Assembly: GCF_001428825.1 (NCBI RefSeq)
Contig: NZ_LMIT01000001.1
Span: 287,226-351,225, forward strand
Length of the DNA: 64,000 nt
Direction: 5' to 3'
Source of the DNA: Nocardioides sp. Root240
Lineage (GTDB): Bacteria > Actinomycetota > Actinomycetes > Propionibacteriales > Nocardioidaceae
Shown here piece by piece: positions 16,341 to 26,402 of this stretch. Both the position numbers and the translations under genes were made by a program. The notes below the pieces were generated by a model. The model saw nothing but the letters and a program-made list of their open reading frames with translations, was not told where the DNA came from and ran no database searches. The number at the start of each line of letters is the position of its first letter. Within the stretch, counting starts at the first letter, position 1.

Positions 16341-16425
16341 CGGCGCGGCACGAGCGGCCGCCGACTCGGCGGCCGCCCGTGGACTGCGCCGGACCTGCGC
16401 GGCCCCTGCCCGGGACGTACGGCGG

Positions 16426-17883
16426 TCAGACCGGGTCGTCCGTCGGGTCGACGTCCATGTGCTCGATGTCGGCGAAGTGGCCGCCCTCCGGCTTGTGGAG
16501 GAGCCGGGTCAGCAGCCACAGCACGACGCCGAGGCCGAGCAGGCCGGCGGCGATCTTGTACTGGATCATGTCCGCCTCCAGGCGGGCCCAGGGGCCGAGC
16601 AGGTAGGCACACAGGATCGCGCCCAGCACCGGGACGACGGTCGGCGCGCGGAAGCCCTTCGACGGCTCGCGCCGCAGGACGAGGCAGGCGACGTTGACGA
16701 TCGTGAACACCGCCAGCAGGAGCAGCGCCGTCGTACCGGACAGCGAGGCGACGATGGTGCTCTCGGAGCCGAGCCGGACGTAGGTGATCAGCGCGAACGC
16801 CAGCAGGGTCGTGAACGCGATCGCGACGTACGGCGAGCGGCGGCCCGGCAGCACCTTGCCGAGCACGGGCGGGAGCACGTTCTGCCGGGCCATGCCGTAG
16901 ATCAGGCGGCTCGCCATCAGCATGTTGATCAGCGCGGTGTTGGCGACCGCGAAGACCGTCATGAACGGGAAGAAGTCGTCGATCGGCAGGTCCGGCGCGC
17001 CGATCTTGACGACGTCGATGAGGATGCCGGCCTCGGCGTTGGTCGGTGCGCCGATCCTGTCGGCGGGGATCACGGCGACCACGGACACCGCGACGAGCAT
17101 GTAGATGATCACCGCGATGCCGAGTCCGGTGAGCATCATCCTCGGGAAGATCCGCTGCGGGTCCTTGGTCTCCTCGACCATGTTGACCGAGTCCTCGAAG
17201 CCGACCATCGAGAAGAAGGCGATGGCCGTCGCGACCGTGACCGCCATGAACAGCCCCTTGTCGTCCGGGCTCTCGAAGACGGTGATCCGATCGAGGTCGC
17301 CGTCGCCCTTGCCGATGACGTAGAACCCGATGCCGATCACGATGGCCAGCGCGGTCATCTCCACGATCGTGAGCACGACGTTGAACTTCACGCTCTCGCC
17401 GACGCCGCGCAGGTTGATCGCTGCCAGCACCAGCATGAACGTCAGTGCCACGGCGAGCACCAGGCCCTTGCTCGGCGCATCGTTGCCGAACCCGATCAGC
17501 AGGTTGGAGGCGAGCAGTCCCGACGAGGTCGACGCGCTGGTGATGCCCGAGCAGACCACGGTGAAGGCGACCAGGAAGGTCACGAAGTGGATGCCGAACG
17601 CCTTGTGGGCGTAGAGCGCGGCCCCGGCCGCCTGGGGGTACTTCGTGACCAGCTCGAGGTAGGAGAAGGCCGTCAGCGTCGCGATCGCGAAGGCGACCAG
17701 GAAGGGCAGCCAGGCAACACCGCCGACCTGGCCCGCGAGGCGCCCGGTGACGGCGTACACGCCGGCACCGAGGATGTCGCCGACGATGAAGAGCAGGAGC
17801 AGTCCCGGGCCCAGGACCCGCTTGAGCTCGGGCTGGTCCTGCTGGGCCGGCTGGCCGCCGGTACCTACGTATTCGGTGGTCAT
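16426..17883 (-). CDS. APC-family amino acid permease
   Basis: A 485-residue permease of the amino acid-polyamine-organocation superfamily with about 12 transmembrane helices. The first helix carries the substrate-binding GDILGAGVYAVTG motif, and SMVGFEDSVNMVEETKDPQRIFPRMM is typical of cationic amino acid transporters. The exact substrate is unknown. ATG 17883 is preceded by a GGGAAGGGAA purine tract. The 5' region contains a nested hairpin (17915-17958) that overlaps the end of the nucleotidyltransferase-like gene upstream. Confidence 0.9.
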   Translation of the reverse strand: MTTEYVGTGGQPAQQDQPELKRVLGPGLLLLFIVGDILGAGVYAVTGRLAGQVGGVAWLPFLVAFAIATLTAFSYLELVTKYPQAAGAALYAHKAFGIHFVTFLVAFTVVCSGITSASTSSGLLASNLLIGFGNDAPSKGLVLAVALTFMLVLAAINLRGVGESVKFNVVLTIVEMTALAIVIGIGFYVIGKGDGDLDRITVFESPDDKGLFMAVTVATAIAFFSMVGFEDSVNMVEETKDPQRIFPRMMLTGLGIAVIIYMLVAVSVVAVIPADRIGAPTNAEAGILIDVVKIGAPDLPIDDFFPFMTVFAVANTALINMLMASRLIYGMARQNVLPPVLGKVLPGRRSPYVAIAFTTLLAFALITYVRLGSESTIVASLSGTTALLLLAVFTIVNVACLVLRREPSKGFRAPTVVPVLGAILCAYLLGPWARLEADMIQYKIAAGLLGLGVVLWLLTRLLHKPEGGHFADIEHMDVDPTDDPV

Positions 17884-17914
17884 GGAGCTGTTCCCTTCCC
17901 CGATTCGGAGCGTC

Positions 17915-17958
17915 GCTTCCGTCCATCACCCTCGCGCAGGCGAGGGCGAAACGGAAGC
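17915..17958 (-). terminator. nested hairpin between two minus-strand genes
   Basis: The outer arms GCTTCCGT (17915-17922) and ACGGAAGC (17951-17958) enclose inner arms CCCTCGC (17929-17935) and GCGAGGG (17940-17946) with a GCAG loop. It spans the stop codon of the upstream gene and lies 32 bases before the permease ATG. It could end upstream transcription, protect the upstream mRNA, or control the permease leader. No T-run follows. Confidence 0.45.
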
Positions 17959-18513
17959 ATTTGCCTCCTGGACGGGCGTGGCGATGTCGAGTCGACGCAG
18001 CAGGAGCAGGCAGGCCTCGGCGTACGGGTTGTCGGCGGTACGGCGGGCCACCTCGTCCCAGTCGACCTGCTCCCGCACGGCACGGGCGACCGGGAGGATG
18101 GCGGTCAGGTCGCACGCATGCTCCTCCATCGCACCCAGCTTGTCGGCCATCAGGACGGTCGCCGGCAGCACCGGCATCCGTACGGACTCGACCTCGCGGA
18201 CCTCGGCGTCGTCGAACCGGCTCCGCGTGATCGGCTCGCCGTCGACACGGAAGATCACGTCGACCATCGCCTCGTCGATGAAGACCTTGAACAGCCAGTC
18301 CTCCGGAGGTTGGACGACGACCAGGTCACGTGCCGCGAGCAGGTCACGGGCGCGCACGGCGTCCTCCTCGGCCACCATGAAGTCCACGTCGTGGTCGGGC
18401 TCGGGACCTCCGAGCGCCCACAGGCCGTAGCTCCCGGCGAGCGCGAACGGCGTCTCGCCCTCCTTCAGGACGACCGCCACCAGCTTGAGCGCCTCACGCA
18501 GCATCCGTGTCAT
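17926..18513 (-). CDS. nucleotidyltransferase-like protein
   Basis: About 195 residues with an N-terminal region like minimal nucleotidyltransferases: ALAGSYGLWALGG, then GPEPDHDVDFMVAEED carrying Asp residues in a DxD pattern (DVDF), and later MVDVIFRVDGEPI with a third acidic strand. Such proteins resemble antitoxin/aminoglycoside-type transferases; no partner HEPN gene is adjacent. The start is ATG 18513 or ATG 18504; the GAGGTG ribosome site fits 18504 better by spacing. The last codons overlap the hairpin described above. Confidence 0.7.
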   Translation of the reverse strand: MTRMLREALKLVAVVLKEGETPFALAGSYGLWALGGPEPDHDVDFMVAEEDAVRARDLLAARDLVVVQPPEDWLFKVFIDEAMVDVIFRVDGEPITRSRFDDAEVREVESVRMPVLPATVLMADKLGAMEEHACDLTAILPVARAVREQVDWDEVARRTADNPYAEACLLLLRRLDIATPVQEANASVSPSPARG

Positions 18514-18594
18514 CACCTCGGGCCGGGAGGTACCCCGCCTCCGGTCGACCAGCCTTCCCCGGTTCTTCGCCGGTTCGCGGGTACCGGAACGGTG

Positions 18595-19359
18595 ATGAGG
18601 CTGGTCACCTTCAACATCCTGAACGGGCGCCGCCCGGAGGACGACGTGGTCGACACGCAGGTCCTGTCGGCCGCCGTCCGCGAGCTCGCCCCCGACGTGC
18701 TGGCCCTCCAGGAGGTCGACCGCAACCAGCAGCGCTCCGGGCACGCCGACCTGACCGCGGTCGCGGCGGAGGCGATGGGCGCGCCGTACCACCGGTTCGT
18801 GGCGGCGCTCGCGGGCAGCCCGGGCGCCACGTGGACGGCGGCCACCGGCCGCGAGCAGCCCGAGGACGCGGCCTACGGCATCGCGCTCCTCAGCAGGTTC
18901 GAGGTGACGGGCTGGGAGGTCGTGCGACTGCCGGTGCTGCCGGTGCAGGTCCCCATGCGCTTCCGCGGCCAGGTCCGCCCGTCGCTGGTGCGCGACGAGC
19001 CGCGGGTGGCGGTGGCGGCGTCGGTCCGCACCCCGGCCGGGGACCTGACCGTCGCGACCACCCACCTGTCGTTCATCCGATGGTGGAACGGGCGGCAGCT
19101 GGCGCACCTGTCCCGCGCGCTGTCGGGCGCACACCGGCCGCTGCTGGTCACCGGCGACCTCAACATGGACGCGGCCCGCGCGTCCCGGATCACGGGCCTC
19201 CGGTCGCTGGCCGACCGCGCGACGTACCCGGCCGCGGAGCCCGTCGAGCAGCTCGACCACGTCCTCGCCGACCGCCCGCTGCGGGCGCTCGCCCAGGCGC
19301 GGGCGATGGATCTCTCCGACCACCGGGCGCTGGTGGTCGACCTCGACCTCGACGACTGA
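18595..19359 (+). CDS. endonuclease/exonuclease/phosphatase family protein
   Basis: A 254-residue EEP-fold metal-dependent phosphoesterase. The N-terminal LVTFNILNGR, the metal-binding Glu in ALQEVDRNQ, the GDLNMDAARAS loop, and the C-terminal SDHRALVVDL with the catalytic Asp-His pair are all present. There is no signal peptide, so it is cytoplasmic; relatives act on DNA, phosphoinositides or sphingomyelin, and the substrate cannot be told. ATG 18595 is the first start consistent with the conserved N-terminus; the much longer frame upstream is a permease shadow. Confidence 0.83.
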   Translation: MRLVTFNILNGRRPEDDVVDTQVLSAAVRELAPDVLALQEVDRNQQRSGHADLTAVAAEAMGAPYHRFVAALAGSPGATWTAATGREQPEDAAYGIALLSRFEVTGWEVVRLPVLPVQVPMRFRGQVRPSLVRDEPRVAVAASVRTPAGDLTVATTHLSFIRWWNGRQLAHLSRALSGAHRPLLVTGDLNMDAARASRITGLRSLADRATYPAAEPVEQLDHVLADRPLRALAQARAMDLSDHRALVVDLDLDD

Positions 19360-19377
19360 CTCGTCGTACCCGGACGA

Positions 19378-20406
19378 TCAGCCGAAGAAGACCTGCGCCT
19401 CGGCGTATTCCTTGGGGCTGACGAGCTTCAGCTCGCCGGTGCCCTCGATCAACGGCACCCGGACGATGTCCGTGCCGCGAAGGGCGACCATGACGCCGAA
19501 GTCGCCCTCGGCGACGGCGTCGATCGCCTGCAGCCCGAAGCGGGTCGCGAGCCAGCGGTCGAAGGCGGTCGGCGTGCCGCCGCGCTGCACGTGGCCGAGC
19601 ACGACGGCGCGCGCCTCCGTGCCGGTGCGCTGCTCGATCTCGTGCGCCAGCCGGTCACCGATGCCGCCGAGGCGGACGTGCCCGAACGCGTCCTTCTCGC
19701 CACTGACCAACGTCATGCCGGTGCCGTCGGCCGGCACCGCGCCCTCGGAGACCACGATGATCGGTGCGTACTCGCTGCGGAAGCGGGTCTCGACGTGCGC
19801 GCACACCGCGTCGATGTCGAAGGGCGCCTCGGGGATCAGCACTGCGCTCGCGCCACCGGCGATGCCTGCGTGCAGCGCGATCCAGCCGGCGTGCCGGCCC
19901 ATCACCTCCACGACGAGCACGCGGTGGTGCGACTCCGCGGTCGTGTGCAGCCGGTCGATCGCCTCGGTCGCGATGTTCACCGCCGTGTCGAACCCGAAGG
20001 TGAAGTCGGTGCCGGACAGGTCGTTGTCGATCGTCTTGGGTACGCCGACCACGGCGACCCCCAGGTCGGCCAGCTTCGTCGCGACACCCAGCGTGTCCTC
20101 GCCGCCGATCGCCACGAGGGCGTCGACGCCGGCGGCCGCGAGGTTCTCGCGGATCCGCTCCACACCGCCCTCGACGGCGAAGGGGTTGGTCCGCGAGGAG
20201 CCGAGGATGGTGCCACCCCGGGGCAGGATCCCGCGGCACTGCTCGATCCCGAGCGGCATGGTGAGGCCCTCGAGTGGCCCTCGCCAGCCGTCCCGGAAGC
20301 CCAGGAACTCGAATCCGTGGTCCTTGACGCCCTTGCGGACGACGGCCCGGATCACGGCGTTCAGGCCCGGGCAGTCGCCACCACCGGTCAGCACTCCGAC
20401 GCGCAT
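19378..20406 (-). CDS. pfkA: 6-phosphofructokinase, predicted PPi-dependent
   Basis: A 342-residue PfkA-family enzyme phosphorylating fructose 6-phosphate. GGEDT at residues 101-105 puts Asp at 104 and PKTIDND at 123-129 puts Lys at 124. In this family Asp104 with Lys124 goes with pyrophosphate as donor, whereas ATP enzymes have Gly at both; the Amycolatopsis methanolica PPi enzyme is a known actinobacterial example. Such enzymes are usually reversible. TAGGTT lies six bases before ATG 20406 (20413-20418). It also lies 28 bases downstream of the MsiK-like ATPase gene and could be co-transcribed with it. Confidence 0.93.
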   Translation of the reverse strand: MRVGVLTGGGDCPGLNAVIRAVVRKGVKDHGFEFLGFRDGWRGPLEGLTMPLGIEQCRGILPRGGTILGSSRTNPFAVEGGVERIRENLAAAGVDALVAIGGEDTLGVATKLADLGVAVVGVPKTIDNDLSGTDFTFGFDTAVNIATEAIDRLHTTAESHHRVLVVEVMGRHAGWIALHAGIAGGASAVLIPEAPFDIDAVCAHVETRFRSEYAPIIVVSEGAVPADGTGMTLVSGEKDAFGHVRLGGIGDRLAHEIEQRTGTEARAVVLGHVQRGGTPTAFDRWLATRFGLQAIDAVAEGDFGVMVALRGTDIVRVPLIEGTGELKLVSPKEYAEAQVFFG

Positions 20407-20412
20407 GCGACC

Positions 20413-20418
20413 AACCTA
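20413..20418 (-). promoter_or_regulatory. leaderless-type -10 box (pfkA)
   Basis: TAGGTT on the minus strand, six bases before the pfkA ATG. Confidence 0.5.
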
Positions 20419-20434
20419 CGCCCGGAGCACGGGG

Positions 20435-21544
<1,110 letters not shown>

Positions 21545-21588
21545 GTCGACTCCTCTCCGACCGGGACGCACGCCCGGTGACGCGGCTC

Positions 21589-21618
21589 ACAGTAGGCGAA
21601 CCATTCAGGCACGTCCAG
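21589..21618 (-). promoter_or_regulatory. promoter of the MsiK-like gene
   Basis: Minus-strand -35 CTGGAC (21618-21613) and -10 TACTGT (21594-21589) are 18 bases apart. The first CebR-type operator directly abuts the -35 box. Confidence 0.5.
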
Positions 21619-21632
21619 TGGAAGCGCTCCCA
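21619..21632. promoter_or_regulatory. CebR-like operator 1
   Basis: TGGAAGCGCTCCCA, a near-palindromic LacI-family operator one base from the Streptomyces CebR site TGGGAGCGCTCCCA. It abuts the -35 box of the divergent MsiK-like gene. Confidence 0.82.
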
Positions 21633-21672
21633 CAAGCCCGCGCGACCCGGACTGCGCCCAGAAACTCGGCTC

Positions 21673-21701
21673 TTGACGTCGAATGTGACCCATGTCATGG
21701 T
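21673..21701 (+). promoter_or_regulatory. putative promoter of the ceb-type operon
   Basis: A -35 TTGACG (21673-21678) and a -10 CATGGT (21696-21701) are 17 bases apart; the start point would fall about 10-15 bases before operator 2. Confidence 0.5.
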
Positions 21702-21718
21702 GTGCGGGCCGACAGAAA

Positions 21719-21732
21719 TGGAAGCGCTCTCA
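21719..21732. promoter_or_regulatory. CebR-like operator 2
   Basis: TGGAAGCGCTCTCA, a second LacI/CebR-type site lying just downstream of the predicted start point of the sugar operon, where a repressor would block elongation or initiation. It is exactly 100 bases from operator 1. Confidence 0.8.
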
Positions 21733-21796
21733 CTCCCCAGGAACCTCCACTCGGCAGACTCCACACCACGCGCCCCACCCCCCGAGGAGCATCACC

Positions 21797-23089
21797 GTGC
21801 ACCACATCCGTCGATCCACCCGACTGCTCGCCTCGGCAGCCGTCGCGTCGCTCGTCCTCGTGACGAGCGCCTGCGGCTCCAGCGACGACCCGACCAAGTC
21901 CGCCGAGCAGGAGAAGCTCGGCGACGGTGAGGCGCTCACCATCACCACCTTCGGCGAGTTCGGCTACGACGCGCTCATCAAGGAGTGGAACGCCGCGCAC
22001 CCCGACATCCCGGTGAAGCAGACCAAGGTCGGCAAGTGGGACGTGTGGAAGGCGGACCTCCAGACCAAGATGCAGGCCAACAAGGGCCTGCCGGACGTGG
22101 TCGCGATCGAGGGCGACTTCATCCCCGCACTGGTGGCCGCTCCCGAGCGCTGGGTCGACCTCTCCTCCGACGAGGTCGACGGACGCTGGCTCGACTTCAA
22201 GGAGAAGGCCGCGCGGACGGAGGACGGCGCGCTGCTCGGCTACGCGACCGACGCCGGCCCCGAGGCGATCTGCTACCGCGCCGACCTCTTCGAGAAGGCC
22301 GGCCTCCCCACCGACCGGGCCGAGGTGGCCGCGCTGCTCGGCACGTGGGACGACTTCTTCGCCACGGGCGAGAAGTTCAAGAAGGCCGTCCCGGACGCGA
22401 ACTGGTACGACGCCTCCGGCTCCGTCGCGCAGGCCATGCTCAACCAGGTCGAGTTCCCCTTCGAGAAGGCCGACAACACCGTCGACGTCAGCTCGCCCGA
22501 GCTGCGCGCCGTGTTCGACACGGTCGCCGATCACATCGACCTCGGGTCGAAGGCCGCGCAGTGGAGCGCTGACTGGACCGCCTCCTTCAAGAAGGGCGGC
22601 GTCGCCACCGTCGCCTGCCCCGGCTGGATGCGCGCCAACATCAAGTCCAACCAGGGCGACCCTGCTCCGAAGGGCGTCCAGTGGGACATCGCCGACGTCT
22701 TCCCCGGCGGGGGCGGCAACTGGGGCGGCTCCTACCTCGCGGTCCCCAAGTCGTCCACGCACCAGGAGGAGGCCCAGGAGTTCGCCGCCTGGCTGACGGC
22801 CCCGGAGCAGCAGGCGAAGGTCTTCGCCGTCACCGGCAACTTCCCGTCGCAGGTCGAGGCGCTGGCCGACCCGGACGTCATCGGTGGCACGGACCCGTAC
22901 TTCAACGACGCTCCGGCCGGTGAGATCTTCTCCAACCGCGCCGCCGCGATCACGGTCCAGCCGTACCACGGCCCGCTCTACTCCGACATCCTGCAGAAGT
23001 TCCAGGACGCCATCAACCGCGTCGACCAGGGCACCGACGCCGACAAGTCGTGGGAGACCTTCCTCTCCGACGTGGCCGCGCTGCAGTGA
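21797..23089 (+). CDS. cebE: extracellular sugar-binding lipoprotein (CebE-like)
   Basis: A 430-residue family 1 solute-binding protein delivering oligosaccharide to the permease. A signal peptide ends with LVTSAC, where Cys26 would be lipid-modified. The mature part has the usual two-lobe pattern (TITTFGEFGYDALIKEWNAAHPDIPVKQ near the start; AAEFAAWLT-like helix near the end). The specific sugar is inferred as cellobiose/cello-oligosaccharide from the operon make-up and CebR-type operators. GTG 21797 follows GAGGAG by eight bases. The stop overlaps the next gene's start (GTGA). Confidence 0.87.
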   Translation: MHHIRRSTRLLASAAVASLVLVTSACGSSDDPTKSAEQEKLGDGEALTITTFGEFGYDALIKEWNAAHPDIPVKQTKVGKWDVWKADLQTKMQANKGLPDVVAIEGDFIPALVAAPERWVDLSSDEVDGRWLDFKEKAARTEDGALLGYATDAGPEAICYRADLFEKAGLPTDRAEVAALLGTWDDFFATGEKFKKAVPDANWYDASGSVAQAMLNQVEFPFEKADNTVDVSSPELRAVFDTVADHIDLGSKAAQWSADWTASFKKGGVATVACPGWMRANIKSNQGDPAPKGVQWDIADVFPGGGGNWGGSYLAVPKSSTHQEEAQEFAAWLTAPEQQAKVFAVTGNFPSQVEALADPDVIGGTDPYFNDAPAGEIFSNRAAAITVQPYHGPLYSDILQKFQDAINRVDQGTDADKSWETFLSDVAALQ

Positions 23090-24132
23090 CCCAGCAGGTC
23101 CCGGGCTCGCCCGCCGGAGAGGTCACCGCGACCTCCCCGGCGGGCGGACCGCCTCCCCCGACCGACGGGCCCGACCGGCCCGTCCCGCACGGGAGCGACG
23201 CCGCCCACCGGCGGCTGCTCCGGCGGCAGCGCCGCTCGCGCTGGGACCTGAAGCTGTCGCCGTACCTCTACGTCTCGCCGTTCTTCGTCCTCTTCGCGCT
23301 CGTCGGGCTCTTCCCCCTGCTCTACACCGGGTTCCTGGCCGTCCACGACTGGAACCGTGCCTACTACGTCCGCGGCGAGTACGTCGGGCTCGACAACTTC
23401 ACGTGGGTGCTGCACGACCCGGTCTTCCGGAAGTCGCTGGTCAACACCTTCTCGATCTTCCTGATGAGCTCGGTGCCGCAGGTGCTGCTGGCGGTCTCGA
23501 TCGCGGGCCTCCTCGACAACCGCCTGCGGGGACGCACCTTCTGGCGGATGAGCGTGCTGCTGCCCTTCGTGGTGGCGCCCGCGGCCGCCGTCCTGATCTT
23601 CGGCAGCCTGTTCGCCGACCAGTCGGGCGTCGTGAACGGCTTCCTGCGCGAGCTCGGCTTCGACGGCATCCGCTGGCACGTCGACCGCTGGTGGAGCCAC
23701 CTCGCGATCGCGGGCATGGTCAACTGGCGCTGGACCGGCTACAACGCGCTGATCTTCCTGGCCGCGATGCAGGCGGTCCCCCGCGACCTCTACGAGGCGG
23801 CCGCGCTCGACGGTGCCGGGCGGGTCCGCCAGTTCCTCTCGGTCACCCTGCCGATGATCCGGCCGACGATGGTCTTCGTCATCGTCACCAGCACGATCGG
23901 CGGCCTGCAGGTCTTCACCGAGCCGCGGCTGTTCGACGACACCCCCAGCCGGGAGGGCGGCGCCGACCACCAGTTCATGACGACCACGCTCTACGTCTAC
24001 GTGAAGGGCATCGAGGACCAGTTCTACGGCCGGGCCTCGGCCGCCGCCTGGATCCTCTTCCTGATCATCGTCGCGATCGCGGTCCTCAACTTCGCCCTGA
24101 CCCGCCTTCTCACCCGTAGGAGCGCCTCGTGA
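23086..24132 (+). CDS. cebF: sugar ABC transporter permease (CebF-like)
   Basis: A 348-residue MalF-type inner membrane permease. After a Pro-rich cytoplasmic N-terminus of about 60 residues come six transmembrane helices, with the EAA loop (YEAAALDGAGRVRQFLSVTLPMIRP) that docks on the ATPase. The GTG overlaps the cebE stop and the end overlaps the cebG start, so translation is coupled through the operon. Confidence 0.88.
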   Translation: MTQQVPGSPAGEVTATSPAGGPPPPTDGPDRPVPHGSDAAHRRLLRRQRRSRWDLKLSPYLYVSPFFVLFALVGLFPLLYTGFLAVHDWNRAYYVRGEYVGLDNFTWVLHDPVFRKSLVNTFSIFLMSSVPQVLLAVSIAGLLDNRLRGRTFWRMSVLLPFVVAPAAAVLIFGSLFADQSGVVNGFLRELGFDGIRWHVDRWWSHLAIAGMVNWRWTGYNALIFLAAMQAVPRDLYEAAALDGAGRVRQFLSVTLPMIRPTMVFVIVTSTIGGLQVFTEPRLFDDTPSREGGADHQFMTTTLYVYVKGIEDQFYGRASAAAWILFLIIVAIAVLNFALTRLLTRRSAS

Positions 24133-24953
24133 ACCGCCGCCCGGGCTTCCTCGTGTACGGCCTGCTCGCCGCGTTCGTGCTGGGCTCGGCACTGCCGCTC
24201 TACTGGTCGTTCGTCATCGGCTCGCACACCAAGGCGGAGGCGGAGCAGTTCCCACCGCCGATCCTGCCGGGCGGACACTTCCTCGAGAACGCCCGCAAGG
24301 TGCTCGACACCATCGACTTCTGGCAGTCGCTGGCCAACTCGCTGATCGTGTCGACGGCGTGCGCCGCCTCCGTCGTGTTCTTCTCCACGCTGGCCGGCTA
24401 CGCCTTCGCCAAGCTCCGGTTCCGCGGCAGCAACGTGCTGATGGGCTTCGTCGTCCTCACCATGGCGGTCCCGGTGCAGCTGGCGATGGTCCCGCTCTTC
24501 ATCCTGATGCGGGACTACCAGCTACTCGACACCCTCGCCGCGGTCGCGCTGCCCACGCTGGTCACCGCGTTCGGCGTCTTCTTCATGCGGCAGTACCTCG
24601 TCGACGCCGTGCCCGAGGAGCTGATCGAGGCCGCCCGGATGGACGGCTGCACCATGCTGCGGACCTTCTGGACCGTGGCCGTGCCGGCCGCCCGCCCGGC
24701 GATGGCGATCCTGTTCCTCTTCACCTTCATGCAGGTGTGGACCGACTACATGTGGCCGCTCGTCGCGCTCGACACGAAGAACACCCTGCAGACGGCGCTC
24801 GACGCCCTCGCCGTGACCGGCCAGGGCCAGACCACCGACTACGCACTCGTCCTCGCAGGCACCGGGATGGCCACCCTCCCGCTGCTCCTGCTCTTCGTCC
24901 TCGCCGGTCGCCAGCTGGTCACCGGCATCATGCAAGGAGCCGTCAAGGGATGA
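24129..24953 (+). CDS. cebG: sugar ABC transporter permease (CebG-like)
   Basis: A 274-residue MalG-type permease with six helices and the EAA loop (IEAARMDGCTMLRTFWTVAVPAARP). The N-terminus is periplasm-proximal as usual for MalG proteins. It overlaps cebF by four bases at GTGA and the beta-glucosidase gene by four bases at ATGA. Confidence 0.88.
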   Translation: MNRRPGFLVYGLLAAFVLGSALPLYWSFVIGSHTKAEAEQFPPPILPGGHFLENARKVLDTIDFWQSLANSLIVSTACAASVVFFSTLAGYAFAKLRFRGSNVLMGFVVLTMAVPVQLAMVPLFILMRDYQLLDTLAAVALPTLVTAFGVFFMRQYLVDAVPEELIEAARMDGCTMLRTFWTVAVPAARPAMAILFLFTFMQVWTDYMWPLVALDTKNTLQTALDALAVTGQGQTTDYALVLAGTGMATLPLLLLFVLAGRQLVTGIMQGAVKG

Positions 24954-26401
24954 CCCCCACGACCCCGACCACCGACCTGCTCACGTTCCCGGCCGACTTC
25001 CTCTGGGGCGCCGCCACGGCGTCGTACCAGATCGAGGGGGCGGTGGACGCCGACGGCCGCACGCCGTCCATCTGGGACACCTTCAGCCGCGTGCCCGGCG
25101 CGGTGCGCAACGGCGACACCGGCGACGTCGCGTGCGACCACTACCGCCGCATGCCCGAGGACGTCGACCTGGTGCGCGAGCTGGGCTTCGGGTCCTACCG
25201 GTTCTCCATCGCCTGGCCACGAGTGCGCCCCGACGGCGGTGCGCCCAATCCCGCAGGCATCGGGTTCTACGACCGCCTGGTCGACGAGCTGCTCGGCGCC
25301 GGCGTGCTGCCGTGGGCGACGCTCTACCACTGGGACCTCCCCCAGTCGCTGGAGGACGCCGACGGCTGGCTGAACCGCGACACCGCCGAGCGGTACGTCG
25401 AGTACGCCCTGACCGTGCACGACGCACTCGGCGACCGCGTGCACCACTGGACGACCTTCAACGAGCCGTGGTGCAGCGCCTTCCTCGGCTACACCGGCGG
25501 CCAGCACGCGCCGGGGCGCCAGGAGGGCGTTGCCGGCGTCATCGCCGCGCACCACCTGATGCTCGCCCACGGACGCGCGCTCGACGAGCTGCGGCGGCGC
25601 GCTCCCGGCGACCAGCTGGGCATCACCCTCAACCTCACGCTCTCCGAGCCCTTCGACGCGAGCGAGCCGGCCGACGTCGCCGCTGCCGAGCGCGTCGACC
25701 AGCTGTGGAACCGGGTCTTCCTCGACCCCGTCCTCCGCGGCAAGTACGACGACGGCCTGGCCGCGCACACCCGGGACATGACCTGGCGCGGGCGCACCTG
25801 GCAGGACTTCGTGCAGGACGGCGACCTCGAGCTGATCGGCGCCCCCATCGACTTCCTGGGCGTGAACTACTACCACGGCGACGCGGCGTCGGGTCGCGAG
25901 CACCCCGCCGCCGACCTGCTCGGATCCCGGATCCCCCACCCGACCCGGGCGACGAGCTCGCCCTTCCCCGGCGGCGAGCGCCTCTCCTTCCCGCGCCGTG
26001 GCCTGCCGGTCACCGGCATCGACTGGGAGGTCCAGCCCGAGGGGCTGACCGACCTGCTGGTCGGCCTGCACCGCGACTACGACCTGCCGCCGGTCTACAT
26101 CACCGAGAACGGTGCGGCCTACCCCGACGAGGTGGCGGCCGACGGCACGGTGAGCGACCCGGAGCGGGTCGCCTACTTCGACGGGCACCTGCGCGCGCTG
26201 CGCGCCGCGATGGCGGCCGGCGTGGACGTCCGCGGCTACTTCGCGTGGTCGCTGCTCGACAACTTCGAGTGGGCCTACGGCTACGAGCAGCGGTTCGGCA
26301 TCGTCCACTGCGACTTCGCGACCCAGCGGCGCACCCCCAAGGCGAGCGCGCTCCAGCTCGCCGAGGTCGCCCGCACCGGGCGCCTGCCGGAAGTCCGTTA
26401 G
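24950..26401 (+). CDS. bglC: family GH1 beta-glucosidase (BglC-like)
   Basis: A 483-residue glycoside hydrolase family 1 enzyme that would split imported cellobiose to glucose in the cytoplasm (no signal peptide). The retaining mechanism's acid/base is Glu172 in TFNEPW and the nucleophile Glu386 in YITENGAAY; DFLWGAATASYQIEGA near residue 16 is the N-terminal signature. In Streptomyces bglC ends the cebEFG operon, as here. The ATG overlaps the cebG stop; cebR begins one base after its stop. Confidence 0.93.
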   Translation: MTPTTPTTDLLTFPADFLWGAATASYQIEGAVDADGRTPSIWDTFSRVPGAVRNGDTGDVACDHYRRMPEDVDLVRELGFGSYRFSIAWPRVRPDGGAPNPAGIGFYDRLVDELLGAGVLPWATLYHWDLPQSLEDADGWLNRDTAERYVEYALTVHDALGDRVHHWTTFNEPWCSAFLGYTGGQHAPGRQEGVAGVIAAHHLMLAHGRALDELRRRAPGDQLGITLNLTLSEPFDASEPADVAAAERVDQLWNRVFLDPVLRGKYDDGLAAHTRDMTWRGRTWQDFVQDGDLELIGAPIDFLGVNYYHGDAASGREHPAADLLGSRIPHPTRATSSPFPGGERLSFPRRGLPVTGIDWEVQPEGLTDLLVGLHRDYDLPPVYITENGAAYPDEVAADGTVSDPERVAYFDGHLRALRAAMAAGVDVRGYFAWSLLDNFEWAYGYEQRFGIVHCDFATQRRTPKASALQLAEVARTGRLPEVR

Positions 26402-26402
26402 C

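Noticed and set aside
17926..18513. Type VII/MNT-HEPN toxin-antitoxin pair
   Set aside because: The nucleotidyltransferase-like gene has no neighbouring HEPN partner; the HEPN gene at 2818 is 15 kb away and of another family.
16270..19359. A 1029-codon plus-strand frame across aroG end, permease and nucleotidyltransferase
   Set aside because: It is antisense to clear genes; only the last 254 codons (EEP family) are real.
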